Below are positions 35,600 through 49,401 of a stretch of DNA of 64,000 bases, in pieces. The notes under the pieces were generated by a model, which was given only the letters and a program-made list of their open reading frames with translations, did no database searches and was not told the DNA's origin. The stretch comes from Rusavskia elegans (lineage: Eukaryota; Ascomycota; Lecanoromycetes; Teloschistales; Teloschistaceae), in NCBI GenBank assembly GCA_011316305.1, contig SAUG01000021.1, positions 558,001 to 622,000 on the forward strand, given 5' to 3'. Made by a program: the position numbers and the translations under genes. The first letter of the stretch is position 1, and the number at the start of each line of letters is the position of its first letter.

Positions 35600-36420
35600 A
35601 ACGCTTTTATAATATTAAAGTTAATAAGCCCGATAAATACTATAGAGATTATAATAAACTAAAAGACTGGTTTATATAATTAAATATATATTTTATATTC
35701 TATTCTATACCCGAAGAGAAAAAAACGCTCTTTACTATATTTTACTTTCGAAGACGAGCCTAGTATTAGATAAAACCTCTCCTTTATTAGTATATAGACG
35801 ATAACGAAAATAATAAATATATTTTCGTATAGTTTATAAAGTTTAAAAAAGCTATTTATAAAATCTTTAGAATTTTAACCGAAATCTAAACTATTAAATA
35901 TTTAATTTAATATTTTTAGTAGAAAAATATAGTATCTAACTATATTATACGGTTTAAAAAATAGATACTACTAACGGAATAGAATAATAACGCCCTATAT
36001 ATAATATTTAGATAAAAATTTAAAAAGCGAGTCAAGATAGAATTTATATATAATAGTCGAGTATATAATATACTAGATAATCCAATTAAAATATCTATCG
36101 ATTTCGATAATAAATTATATAAATAAGATATAGAAAAACGCTACGATAGTAGATTATAAAGTAATATAGGATATTATTTAGAATAACCCTATAGAAAATA
36201 GTACCTAAATAAAAAATAGTTCGAAGATAACTATTTTAAACCGATATTAATAGAACTAGACTCTATATAATAGCGACGTAAAAGGAAAAATTCTAGAAGT
36301 AGTAAAGGAAATAAAAATTCTAAGACGTACTATAACTATAGTAAACTAGATTACTTTACGAAAAAATATCGATTAAATAAAATATAACGACGATTGTTTA
36401 ACGCCACGTTAAGAAAACCT
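35600..36420 (+). pseudogene. Gag relic of element E
   Basis: Reads KPDKY-x-D-x-NKL-x-DW near the start, typical of fungal Gypsy Gag, and ends in a CCHC zinc-knuckle trace at 36325-36370 (YNYSKLDYFTKK, with Y standing for mutated C or H). Stop codons are scattered through it. Confidence 0.7.
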
Positions 36421-38849
36421 AAAGACTAGTAAAAAATAATTTTAAAAAACGAGGATAATAGTTCTAAACCCTAGAAAACTAGTTTAAATAAAGAATTTAT
36501 ATTTATAGAAAACGATAAAATACTATAGGAAGGTATAATAAATAACGCTTCGCTATAAACATTAATAGAACTAATTAGAAGGAAAGTCGCTTTTAGATAG
36601 ATAATTATAATGGAAGATATTTAATAAACGTACTATTAAATCCTTTATAATAAGGAATTAGTAAAAGAAGAATTTATAATAATCTATAAAAAAGTTATAA
36701 ATACTTATAAAATATATATTAGCGACAAATATCTATAAAATAATAAATAGGATTAAAAAATTAATAATATTATTAATATATTAGAAAAAGAACTCGAAAG
36801 TAATATTTCTAAAAATAAAGTTATTTTTAAATCGATATAATAATAAAAGAATATAATAATATAATAATAATATATACTATTTAGTTAGACCGCCTATTAT
36901 AATAATAACTACGGAATTTACGAATCGAAAAAAAAAGAAATTAGATAGTATTTATTAGAACTACGCCGACGTACTCCTATAATATCTATTAAAGTCGGAA
37001 ATTATAATATTTATAACTGTTCCGGATATATTATATATTATAGATATAAATACTAGAGGAAATAGTAAAAAAGAATTAAAATTTTTAATTAGAAATTCTA
37101 TAGATATATTTCGTAAATCGATTATAAAAACTAGAGATACAAAGATATAAGTAATAATTTAGAAAAAAATGAGATTTTATTATAATAGATATACTATAAA
37201 CGTATAATTTTATAGCTCGAAAAGAATAACTAATTTTAGCTGGTTATATATATATATTTAAAATTAAAATAATTATAAAAACTAATAACGGACTATAAAA
37301 GGTTAAGGTATTTATTAATTTAGACGTAACCGGAAATTTTATATTAGAGGATTTAGCTAAAAGAAAAGGATTTCTTTAAATTAAAAAAAATCTATATAAC
37401 CTAATAGTTTTAGATAGAAATAAAATATCGAGTAGAAATACAAAAGTTATAGAAAAAATAATACCGTTCTAAATAATAATTAACTAATATTAAAAAGAAC
37501 ATTAAAATAATATTATTCCGATAGCTAGCTATAAAATCGTATTTAGAATTTCTTAGTTGAAAGATTATAATCTAGTAATAGATTAAAAGAAGAAAGTATT
37601 TAGCTTTAAACGATATTTTTATATAGAAAATATCTAGCCTATATTAAAATAGAGATTTCTGATAGATAAAAAATAGAATATAAAACGTAAATTTATAGCT
37701 TCGAAAAAAGATAATTAAAAACTAATTAGATCCGATTTATTAGATTTCGGTAGAGGTTAGCTGGATTAGTAAAATAGAAATAAAAAAAAATTACAAACTT
37801 TTCGAAAATTCTATACTATTTAATAAAAAGTTAAAAGAAAATCTATTAGAAAAGGTTCTAAGTAAATATAAAAATTAGATAAATTTATTTTAGAAAAAGA
37901 TAACTATAAAAATACTATCTAAATATTAATTATAAAATTACGAAATTAGATTTAAACTAGATAAATAACCTACGTTTAGATTTATCTATCTATTATTTAT
38001 AACGGAATTTAAAATACTTCGTAAATTTCTAAATAAAAATATAAAAAAGAAATCTATTAGAAAATTTGAATTATTAGTAAAATATCCGATCTTTTTTATA
38101 TTTAAAAAAAAACGGAATATTCCGTTTATATAGTGATTAGAGTTTTGAACTATACGAACGGTTTAAAGGATTATAGAATATATATCTGGATTATATAGTT
38201 ATATACGAATTCGGATATTAACTAATCCGGTCGTTAATTATAAAAGCGGATATAAAAGCAGATATAGGCTTAGCGTAGAGATACTTATATATATAAATAT
38301 CTTACTTCTCTATAATTATAGAAAATTAGTTTAAAAATCTATACTAGTAGTAATAACTTTTTAAAGCTATAAACGATCTACTTTTATTCTATTATTAAAG
38401 CTTTTTTAAACCGATTTTACCTACTTTTATAAACGAGATTCTCTAAATTCGAATATAAATTTCTAATTAAAATACTCCTTTTAGTTTTAGCTCGGTACTA
38501 GTATAGAGCGAATAACGATATATAATAAAAATATAGCTTTTTTTAAAATATATATAAATTAGAAGTCCCGTTATAGAATTTCTTTAAATAATTTATTTAC
38601 GGCCTAATTTAGAACCGTATCTACTATAGAAAACAACTTTTCTAGAAAAAAAGTTAGTTTTAAAGGTATTCTAGGTACTTCCGAAAATAATTTTTTTTAC
38701 GATAGCGATAATAAAAATAGATCTAGTAATAAATATAATCGACCTTTTAATCGTCTTCGTATAAATTATAGAAATAGCTATATCGATTTAGATTATCGTT
38801 ATTTCGGCCGTAGTAGTTCTAACTAAAAACTACTAGAGCTTTTTAGTAG

Positions 38850-39844
38850 AAATCTTTATCCGCTACTATATAGGTCTATTTTTTCTAATATTTCTAATTT
38901 TTCTATAGTTTACGTAGTATAGAACGCCTATAATAAAAAGCTTTCTAACTTTAAAGGTTATAAATATAATTACTATATCGCCTATATCTAGCTCCGCGGC
39001 TATAAATATTACTATTTATTTTATAATATAACTGTCGCGGATCTCGTTTTTTATAGTAGTTAATATTTTATTAATAATACTAAACTATAGTACGTTAAAT
39101 AGGTTTCTAATCTAGATAAAAGCTTCTAGAAATATTTTAAAAAAACCTTTCTAAAATAATAGAATAAGCCGAATTTTATAGAAAATACTTTAGCTATTTA
39201 GTATAAATTAGCCTAGAATAAAAAACTTAGTAATATTAAAGACTACTATTCTACTTTTATTAAATTATATATAGATATTAAAAGTAAAATTAGCGAGTAT
39301 ACTATTTTAAAATATTTTATCGATTATTTATAATCTAATATCTAGATAGCTACTAAAAAATATCTCGTTTTATAATAATAAAGTAGATAACTAGTAAACT
39401 TTATAAATATTATAAACGCTATAATAATATTCCAAAAGGTTACTATTAAATATTATAGTAACCGGAGTACTATAGCTTCCTTAACGGTCGAATAATCTAA
39501 TACCGCCGAAATTAACTCTATAGATACTAGTCGAGGTAGTCGAGGTAGCCGCGGTCGAGGCCGAAGCGGTTAAAGAGAAGAAAGTAGATAAAGGAGGTCT
39601 AATAGCTCTAATAAGTACTATTATTATAGGAAGCCTAGCTATTATAAAAGAAATTACCGGAATATTTATATTCCGGGATATATTTTCGAAAACTAGACTT
39701 TTTCCGAAAAAAAAAAGTCTATCGGCGATTACTAATAATAGATTATCGGAAAATATCTAGTATTATATATATCCGGGTATATATATAACGCTAGTATAAA
39801 GTCTTTAATAATAGAAAAATAGCTTAGCCTAGTTAAGGTACAGA
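38850..39844 (+). pseudogene. Gag relic of element D
   Basis: The frame ends in an arginine-glycine run (SRGSRGSRGRGRSG, about 39525-39570) followed by a CCHC-type knuckle trace (about 39610-39660). Gag continues into the protease region beyond the insertion of copy C: 43258-43290 reads NLGTTNYFI, matching the D-x-G-A-T-N-x-F-I shape of a retroviral-type aspartic protease. Confidence 0.65.
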
Positions 39845-42800
39845 TATTATATCTACGATTCTATAGAATTCTATAGATAGATTAGTCAAGCAAGCGAGCC
39901 TAATTAACTATAGCCGCCTATAGCCGATATAGCCGTCCCTCCGGATAGGACTTTTAATAGGCGGCTATTTATCGGCTTTTACGGCTACTTTTACTATATA
40001 TATCGTTTATTATTTCTATAGATAGTTTCTCTTATAAGCTGTTAATATAATTATTAAATATATCTTTACTATTCTCTTTTTAATTACTTTATAACGAAGA
40101 TACCTTATAATATTATAACCGTACCTCTGCGGCTATATAAAATTAGTTATAATAATCTATACTAGGACTCCTTTACTATTTAGTAGCTCGGACTATATCT
40201 ACGGCTATAGCTAGGCTCGAGTATAATACCTTCTAATATATAGAGATATTATACTTTAACGGCTTACTATATTAGTTTTATTATCCCGACCTATAGATCG
40301 AAGCGATACTATTAAAGTAGTAATACCTAATATTTATAAAGGAGATAAAGGATCTTTAAAGCTATAGGTTATTTAGATAAATATCTATTTCGTATTATAC
40401 GTAAACCAGTTTCTAAATAAAATAGTTAAGGTTCTATTTATAATATTATATTTAGAAAAGGCTATTTTTAATTAGGTATAACCTCGAATAGAAGATTATT
40501 TCAATAACCTAGAAGGATAGAAAGAAGATAAAATATTATAGATCTTTTATACCTTCGGTAATCTTATTACGGCTATAAAAGAAGCCTTCGGAAATAATAA
40601 TAAAGATAGAATAATAGATAGAAAACTAATAGTTCTAAAATAATAGAAGTCGGTAATTATCTATACTACTTAGTTTAGAATATTAGCTTATAAAATAGAC
40701 TAGAAGGATTTAGTTCTAAAAGCCTACTTCTATAAAAGACTTTAAATAAAAGTTAAAGAAGCTATAGTAATAATCGAAAAACTAGATACGCTAGCGGATA
40801 TTATTAAACTTATAATAAAAATCGATACTAAATAGTATAAAATATACTTAGATAAACAGGCGCTTAGTAAGATAGAACCCGTTAAAAAAAAGCCTAAAGG
40901 AAACCCGATAGAACTCGATACTATAGAAACTAAAAGATCGCGAACTAAAACTTATTATTTATATAGAAAAATAAGATATCTTAAAAGAAATTACCTAATT
41001 AAAAAACTAACGGAAGTAACTAAAAACTTTTTTAAAGTAATAAAAAAATTACTCTATAAATATATAGTAAAGAGCTAGTTAGCCTACTATAATAATATTT
41101 ACCCTATCTATCTATTAGATAAAGAAGGGATAGAATATTACTTTAAAAAACTAAATAAAGTATAGAGAAAAAGACTAATAATCGATTTTAAACTATATAA
41201 AACCGAAAAACCTCTTATAGTAGTATTTAAAGTTAAAATCGGAAGTTAATAAACTATAGCTCTAGTAAATAGAAAAGAAAATAATAAAGTTATAAAAGGA
41301 TTCTACGATAAGATTATAGGATATCTCTATAAATAAATAATAAAAGATAACCGAATCCTCGATATCGAAATTAAAATAAAAAATAGATTAATTAGAATAA
41401 TAAATTCTACTATAATTAAAAACTAGAAAAGTTATATTATTTTAGAAAACGAATAGAAAGAATTAATTTTAAAAAGAATAGCAGAAAAAAGTATAGTAGA
41501 TAAAAAAATAGAGCTGTAAATAATATACCTCTTAGCCTATAAAAATTTCTTATATAAAGAAATAGACGTCGTTTCTATAACGAATTATAATAATATTAAA
41601 AAACTAGACGAAAGGTTTAAAAAAGGCGGAAAAGTTTAGGATACGAATATTTAGAAGGAATACTATTACCTTTTCTAATAGCTTGCTAAAAAATATAATA
41701 AAAATAGAAAAATAATTTAATAGCTTTAGATAAACTACGTTAGAAAAATATACCAGAGTATAGTTAAAGCTATAGATAAAATCGAATACTATAAACTAAA
41801 TTAAATAAACTAGAACGAAGAAATACTAGATCCGATACTTAGTATATAACCTAGAAATAAAGATTTCGATTAATATCCGTCTTTATTATTATAGGATAAG
41901 ATGGTTACTAAAAAACAAGATTTAGGAGGACTATCGGAAGAACCGGAAACAATTTATAATATAAACTAAAACCAGGTACTGATTTAATAGAAGCCTCTTA
42001 TACGACTGGCGTAAAACCAACGGAGGAGTAGAACGCGACCGGATTATTAAACTTATTAAACCGGGATAGTACGCGTTATTTCTAAATAATAAAATTATTT
42101 TTACGCTTATCTAAAACGTAATAATAAATAATAAAATATTTTTACTTACTAAAAAGTCGGCGGAAATCCGACTTCTAAACTAAACGCTTATTACGAATTT
42201 CCTTTTTAAAATTAAAGAAAGACTCGATATAATAACGAGCTTCGGAATATTTATTAAGAATACCTATAATATTAGAACGAAGTTTATTTTTTTATTTTTA
42301 AAACGCTTCCCTATAAAGATTAGTAGAAATAAAGATATAAAAGAAATAATATATAGGTAGTATTAGATATTAAAAGATTATAGGATTTTTAAACCCGAGT
42401 ATATTTACCGTAAATATTACTACCGACCTCGACTTTATATTCCTTTAAAGGATTACGGGTATATAAAGAATAAAGGAAAGGTATTATAATTTCTTTTAAC
42501 TAAATATAATAAAAAGACTTTAGACGATTTCCTTTTTAAAAATATATAATAAGGGTATTAGAAAAAGAAAAAGGAAGAAAAATAAAGAAAGAAACCCTTT
42601 TTATATCCCGTAGACGGTTTTATACTAGGTAAGAAGCGATATAGGGAAGATTATATTACGTCTACGACTCTATAGAGTTCTATAAATAGATTAGTTAAAT
42701 AAGCGAGTCTAATTAACTATAGCCGCCTATAGCCGATATAACTATCTTTTCGGATAGGACTTTTAGTAGGCAGCTATTTATCGGCTTTTACGACTACTTT

Positions 42801-43062
42801 TATTATATATATCGCTTATTACTCCTATAGATAGTTTCTCTCGTTAGCTATTAATATAATTATTAAATATATTTCTACTATTCTCTTCTTAATTACCTTA
42901 TAACGAAGATATCTTATAATATTATAACCGTACCTCTACGGCTATATAGGATTAATTACGATAACCTATACTAGGACTCCTTTACTATTTAGTAGTTCGG
43001 ACTACGTCTACGGCTGTAGCTAGGCTCGAGCGTAACGCCCTCTAATATACAGGGACGTTACA
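39845..43062 (+). mobile_element. Gag-only LTR retrotransposon, copy C, nested in element D
   Basis: LTRs of 409 bp at 39845-40253 and 42654-43062. The 5-bp target duplication ACAGA is perfect on both sides (39840-39844 and 43063-43067), and the right LTR still ends in an unmutated TTACA. Gag trace about 40490-40995 with a zinc knuckle at its end. It is probably the youngest of the three copies, since both its duplication and its right LTR are best kept. Confidence 0.85.
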
Positions 43063-43446
43063 ACAGATCGAAGAGTTAGAGATAACTTTTAAAAGGACGC
43101 CGGAAAAGGTTTTAACTACTTTTTATAATATAATACCGTCGTTTAAAAATATATAAAATAGTAAGCGATTTTTATATATAGGTCGAATACCGGGATTTAA
43201 TAAATAGATATAGTTCGACCTGAAAATTAGTAGAAATTACTTTAAAGTCTTCGCTAATTTAGGTACTACTAACTATTTTATTACTAAACGTATTATTAAT
43301 CTACAAAAATTAAAGTTTTAGTAGTTAACAGATAGAATACAGCTCGAAGGCAGTAAAACTATAGATATTTTAGAAGTAACGGAGCTTTTATAATTTTATA
43401 GAGCCTTTTTTACTACTACTTTTTATATAATATTAGATATAGATAT

Positions 43447-44064
43447 CAGCATTTTCCAAAACCGGCTTGAAGCCGGTTTTAGTCGTCTTAGCCGTCTTAG
43501 CTAGTTCTTAGCCGGTACGGCTGAAAGCGGCTTATAAGCGGTTTATTAGCCGGTTTCGGGTATACCCGAAGCTGCGTAGCTGCGCGGCTAAGACGGCTGA
43601 AAAGATTTAGAAATTCGATTTTAAACTCGTTTAAATCTTTATTAGTAGTTAGTAGACCTATATACGCCTAAATATAATACTAGACTAGATTAGTCTAGAT
43701 CGAAAATATTAGATTTCTTTACTAGAATCCAACTAGATTAGGTCTAGCGTAGTTTATTAAATAGATATTCGACTTCCGTTATTCTCGCTTTTAGCGGCGG
43801 CCGCTAAATCTTGTTTTCAAGTTAGGTTATATAGATATATTTTTAGTTCATATATAGATTTCATTTTAGGCTATTTACTAAATAGATATTTATACTATAG
43901 ATACTATTAGAACTCTAATCTATCGAAAATTCACTTTTTGGATTTTTGGATTATTTGGATTATTTGGATTATTTGGATTATTTGGATTATTTGGATTATT
44001 TGGATTATTTGGATTATTTGGCTGTTAGCCGGTTTAATTTGAAAATCCATTTCAGGATTCGCTG
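43447..44064 (+). mobile_element. CAGC-ended DNA element, lightly mutated copy
   Basis: 618 bp from CAGCATTTTCCAAAACCGGC to GGATTCGCTG, inserted in the protease region of element D. It still contains many TGG, CA and TG sites, unlike all surrounding sequence. The interior has CGGGTATACCCG, TTAGCGGCGGCCGCTAA (a near-perfect palindrome) and a 9-bp tandem array. No transposase; a non-autonomous element. Confidence 0.72.
43935..44021 (+). repeat. 9-bp minisatellite TTTGGATTA
   Basis: About nine consecutive units near the right end of the CAGC element. The other copy has about five units, mutated to TAATCTAAA. Copy-number change between two copies of the element shows slippage after or during spread. 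Confidence 0.9.
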
Positions 44065-44399
44065 ATAGACTATAATCTAATTTTTAGAAAAGATTTCTAG
44101 AAATAGTATAACTTAGTATCTAACTATAATATTCTAGGAGTACAAATTTAGAAAGAAAGAATTATATATCGGTTATATAACGTTTTAAATATATATTATT
44201 TATAACTTTTTTAAAATACCTCGATCGAATTTTCCGAAATTAACTTTAGAAGATTTAAACGATTTATTAGCAAGAGTATATAGGCCTATTTATATATTAT
44301 ATAAAACGAATCTAACTTTTCGAAACGATTTAATCTAATTTTAAAAACGATAGATTATATAAAACTAGATAGAATTCTCGGCCCGAAACTTCTAGATTA

Positions 44400-47190
44400 T
44401 TTTTAAAATAATTTTCTAATAAAATTACTACCGGAGAAATTATTAGATTATATAATTAAAACCGGCGATATTTAACCTATTAGTCGAGTTTATTGTAGTT
44501 TATTTTCTAAATAGAATAAAGAGTAGAAATATTAGATTAAATATTTTACCGAGTAAAGATTAATTCGACTAAATTAATTTCCTTAAAACGCGTCTATTCT
44601 TTTTACTAAAAAAAAAGATAGTAGCTAGTATATATATATCGACTACCGGGGCTTTAATAGTATAACTATAGAATATAGATATCTATTACCTAAAATTTAA
44701 GATTATCTAGATACTATTAGAATAGCGAAATACTTTAGTAAAATTAATTTAATAAACGATTACTAGTAGATTAATATTATCGAAAAAGATCGTATAAAAA
44801 TAGCTTTTAATACTAAAGCTAGTAAATATAAGTTTTCAGTTATATTATTTAGGTTAACGAATATATCTATAATATTCTAAACTATAATAAATAATATATT
44901 TAAATCGTTTTTCGACGATTTTATAGTTATTTACTTCGATAATATTTTATTCTATTCGAAAAATAAAGAAGAGTATCTATAATATATTAAAGCTATTATA
45001 GAGGTACTCGAAAAAAACTAACTATTTATAAAACCTTCGAAGTATCTATTTTTCTAGAAGTATATTAAATTTTATAAATATATTATTAATAATAGAAAAA
45101 TCTATATAAATACGGTAAAAGTAAAAGCTATTAGAAACTAGCCGCCGCTATAAATGGTATATAATATATAGTTCTTTTTAGAATTATATATCTATTATCG
45201 AAGATTTATAGAAGATTTTATACTAATATATAAGCCTTTCTATAAATTAATTTAAAGTTCGGAAAGTAGAAAATATAAACTAATTCAAATAAATTTTTTA
45301 GCTTAAAATATATATAAATTAATTAAAAACGTTATAACGAGTAATAAAGTATTTATTTAGCCCGATATAATTTTACCTTTTATTATTAAAATAGATACTT
45401 CCGATTTTAGATAGAATATCGTTTTCTACTAAATTAATATAGATAGTATTAAATAGCCTATTACTTTTAAAAGTAAAGTATTTATATCTATAGAGCGTAA
45501 TTATACTACCTATAAATAAGAACTTTTTACTATTAAAGAATTTCTATAGCGATAGCGTTACTATATTAAAAACGGAATAACTATAACTATTAGGACGGAT
45601 TATATAGAGTTATAATATTTTAAAACTACTATTAAACCTTCTAGAAAGCTCGCTCGCTAGTTTACGGAATTCGGGGAGTATAAACTCGATATTAAATATA
45701 AACCGGATAGTAAAATAACGGTAGTAAATACTTTAAATCGAAAAGAAAACTTTTAGTTATTTACTAGCGAAATCGATAATTATATAATTTCGTTAAATAA
45801 TATTATTAGAGTTTATACGGAATCTAGAACCCTATCTAATAATCCGAAAATAAAGATTATTTTAAAAAAATATAAATATTATTTCCGAGTTAAAAATAAT
45901 ATAATATAATACCGAAATTTATTATAAAATAGTTAGGTACTCTATATTTTAATATAGATTTATATAAATATTCTAGACTATATCTATAAATAATATAGTT
46001 ACTATTTATATAAGATAATAATAGATATTATTTATATAAAATAGTAGTAGCCCGAGATAAAAAAAGATATTAAATATTATATTAAATACTATCTCGAATA
46101 TTAGTTTACTACTATCTCTCGCGGTATTAAATAGGAAATAATATATCTTTTTGGTATCTAGAAAAATAGGTTAAATCCTTTTAAATATTAGAGATTCGAT
46201 TTTATTAGTCTTTTACTAGAAATTAACTAGAGTAATAAATAGATTATAACTATAATTAACTACGCTACTAGATAATCTATAGTTTAATTACTTCTAAATA
46301 TAATAGTAGAATTACTAGCCGAATTTATTATCTATCGAATCTACTATAATTATAGCTTTTTAAAAGATATTATTACTAATCGAAATATAAACCTTTAGAT
46401 TTTAGCTATAGACGAGGTATACCGCCTACTAGGAATTAAATATCGAGGTACGATATTTTATTATCTATAAATAAATAGCGCTATTAAAAGATTTAACGGA
46501 GTTTTCGGAAAAATATTTACTAAATACTATATTAAATAGCCGAAAAAGATTTAGAATCTTTATTTAGACTAGGTTCTATTTACTATACGTATTTATATAT
46601 ATATAACTATTAGATTTTCACCCTTCTATTTACTTTATAGTATTAACCCGATACTACCGGCTAATATTTCTAGCCCTTTTCTAAAAAAATATAATAAGAA
46701 AATCGATTCTATACTATTTCTTTCGCGCGATTAAATTAAGATATTTAAAGATATAATAGTACGAGTAAAAACTAATAAAAAGATATAGAATTTAAAAGTA
46801 AAAAATAATACTTTTATTAAAGGGGATATAGTTTTAGATAGAACTAAATAATTTTAAAAATTCGAAGTTAACTAATATAATCTATATAAAATTATTTAAA
46901 CGGAGATTTTAAATATTTATATCTTAAAACCTTCTAGTAAATTAGCTAATAAATATCTAATTAGTAGAAATTATATAAAGAAATATTTTATAAAAGAAAA
47001 TATTACTATTAGATAGAAAATATTTTATAGGCGTAGAAAACTAAAGAAAGTTACTATAGAGTAGCCTTTACTAGACGGAAAGCGTAAGCGAAGAAGACTT
47101 TATAAATTAAAGCTAGTAGAAAATCTAGATAATAATTATTTACCTAAATTTAAACCTGTATCTAAAAATAATTTCCGTAAAAAAGGCGAT
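44400..47190 (+). pseudogene. Pol relic of element D: reverse transcriptase, RNase H, integrase
   Basis: Readable in one frame with RIP stops: KKKDSSQYI-STTGALIV region then IYFDNILFYSK (about 44930-44965, the YxDD site with one D to N), RNase H start FIIKIDTSDF near 45380, and integrase with YLQINSAIKRFNGVFG near 46465-46510 (the HPQTNG-x-ERxN motif). Conserved spacing supports one original polyprotein. Confidence 0.8.
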
Positions 47191-49401
47191 AATAAAATAT
47201 AAATTTCTAAAAAAGAGAAAAATTAGTTAGATTTTTAATTTTATTTATTATTTTATATATTTAATTTACGTTTAAATTTACTTTAATTTTAAATTAGATA
47301 TAATATTTTTACCTTTTATTTATTTTAAAAAAAAGTTATTTTCGTTAATTTCCTATAGAATAAAAAGTAAATAAAGATATAAATAATTCTACAATAACGT
47401 TAAAGCGGAACTTTTTACTAGTTTACGGAATTATATTTAATAAATATTTAATAATAATTTTAGATATAATCTTTTATCCTAGAATATATAAAATATATAT
47501 TTTTTAATTAGAAAAATTTAAATTAAAAGTTCGGTAAATTAGACCTTTCTATATTTTAGTATAAAGCGAAAATAGAATAGAGCCGCCTTTTATAATATAG
47601 TTATTATATCTTAAATATTACTACGCCGAAATTTATATAACTATCTATTACTCTTTAATTTTAGTATATCTACCGCTTTCGACGGGGCCGAAGTTTCTAT
47701 TAAAAACTAGAACAATCTTTATTAATAAAGTCGAAATCAACGCGTTCGCGTTCCTTTTTATTTTAGAACCGGTCTATTTAATATTAAGCTACTATATATT
47801 ATACCTTAAAGATATATATATAGCAGGCTTTATAGCGAGCCGTACGGGCGTTAGTAGGAGCAGCCGGTAAAAGTAGTATACTCTCTAGGCCCGAAAGCGC
47901 TAAAGAAAAAAGAGATAATTTCTAAAAAAATATAGAACCGAGCTAAAAATCTATTTATATATAATCGGTATCTAATAAAAATATATAACTAAGCGAGTTT
48001 ATAGCTTTTAATATATATAATAGAGATTTAATTAATAGATAACTACTATCTCTTTTTCCTTTAACTATATTCGCTAATAAAGTTTTAGTTTAGATTATAG
48101 AAAGTTTATCCTTATATCTAAATCTATTAAAGTTATTAATAGTAGACTAAAAAGATAAAGCTAGAAAACTAAAATTTCTATTACCCCGTAGAAAATTAGG
48201 CGGAAAAATATTATAGTCTATAATTCGCTTCGACGATAATTAACGTAGCTATAGTAGAATAGAAAGAAATAGTATAGAATTATCGTTTCTATAGCTTCTA
48301 GCTTTTATACCCGCTCGTTTTTTAAGAAATTACGGGATCTATATCTATAATAAAAGTTCTATATCGACTATAGATTATAATCTATATAAAGATAAATACG
48401 AATATTTACTTTAATAGTATTTCTATAGATAGTTACTATATATACTTCCGAATTCCTTTTATATATTTATATAGTATACGAAAGGACGAGTAATATTACT
48501 AGTATAAAAGCTATAAAGTTTATTTATTTAAATTCTATATAGCTAGAATAAAATTAGTCGCTCGAAAGGAAATAGATTATATATATCTAAAAAATAATTT
48601 ATTTATATAAAAATAATATTATACTTTTATAGATATATAATCTAGATAAATCGGCTAAGTTTACCGAAGTATTTTATATAAATTTCGATATTTTAGCGCC
48701 GGAAATTATTAGGAAGAGTAACGCTTCCCGAAATAAATTAACAAAACTACTAATATAAGCGATACTTTTATTAAATAGCCTAATATATAATATTTATTAC
48801 TATATAAAAATAGTAATTACTTTTATAAATAATAATTACTATTTTATTAGCTCGCTATCTATTATTCTATAAGGATTTTATAATAATTCTAATTGTTGCC
48901 GGTTTGATATAATATACTATAATAGTTATTATTACTATTATTAGAGTAAATAATCGATAATATTATTAAAAGAAAGAATTCTAAAAGTTAAAAAATTCGA
49001 GATTATAATAATCGATAGCGAGCTTCTACTAATATATTTATTTACTTTTATATAAATTATATAAAAGTAAATTTTAACTTTTTACTTTACTTTATTTATT
49101 ATTACTAGTTATAGTCTTATTTTTATTACTATTTAGCTTTAAAAAATACTTACTTCTCTTTATATCTTATTTAGGAAAAGGAAAATATAGTAGTTAGAAT
49201 TCTAAACTATATAAACGGTTTAAAGGGTTATAGAATATATATCTAGATTATATAGTTATATACGAATTCGGATACTAACTAATCCGGTCGCTAATCGTAG
49301 AAGCGGATATAAAAGCGGGTATAAATCTAGCGTGGAGATATTTATATATATAAATGCTTTACTTCTCTATAGTTATAGAAAATCAACTTGAAATTCAATA
49401 T

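Larger units (their letters stand above)
38131..49400 (+). mobile_element. Second Ty3/Gypsy LTR retrotransposon (D), nested in element E
   Basis: LTRs of 213 bp at 38131-38343 and 49188-49400. Removing the element, with one copy of the flanking TTATA, rejoins the reverse transcriptase frame of element E as R-L-x-x-x-Y-x-K-L-N-D, which fixes the insertion point. It holds a gag trace (about 38850-39840), a protease trace (43063-43446), and RT, RNase H and integrase (about 44400-47190) on the plus strand. It is interrupted by copy C and a CAGC element. Net length about 7.4 kb. About 2 kb between the integrase and the right LTR (47200-49187) has no domain I can name. Confidence 0.83.

Noticed and set aside
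43935..44021. Direct repeats resembling a CRISPR array
   Set aside because: The units are contiguous 9-mers without spacers, in a fungal transposon; this is a minisatellite.
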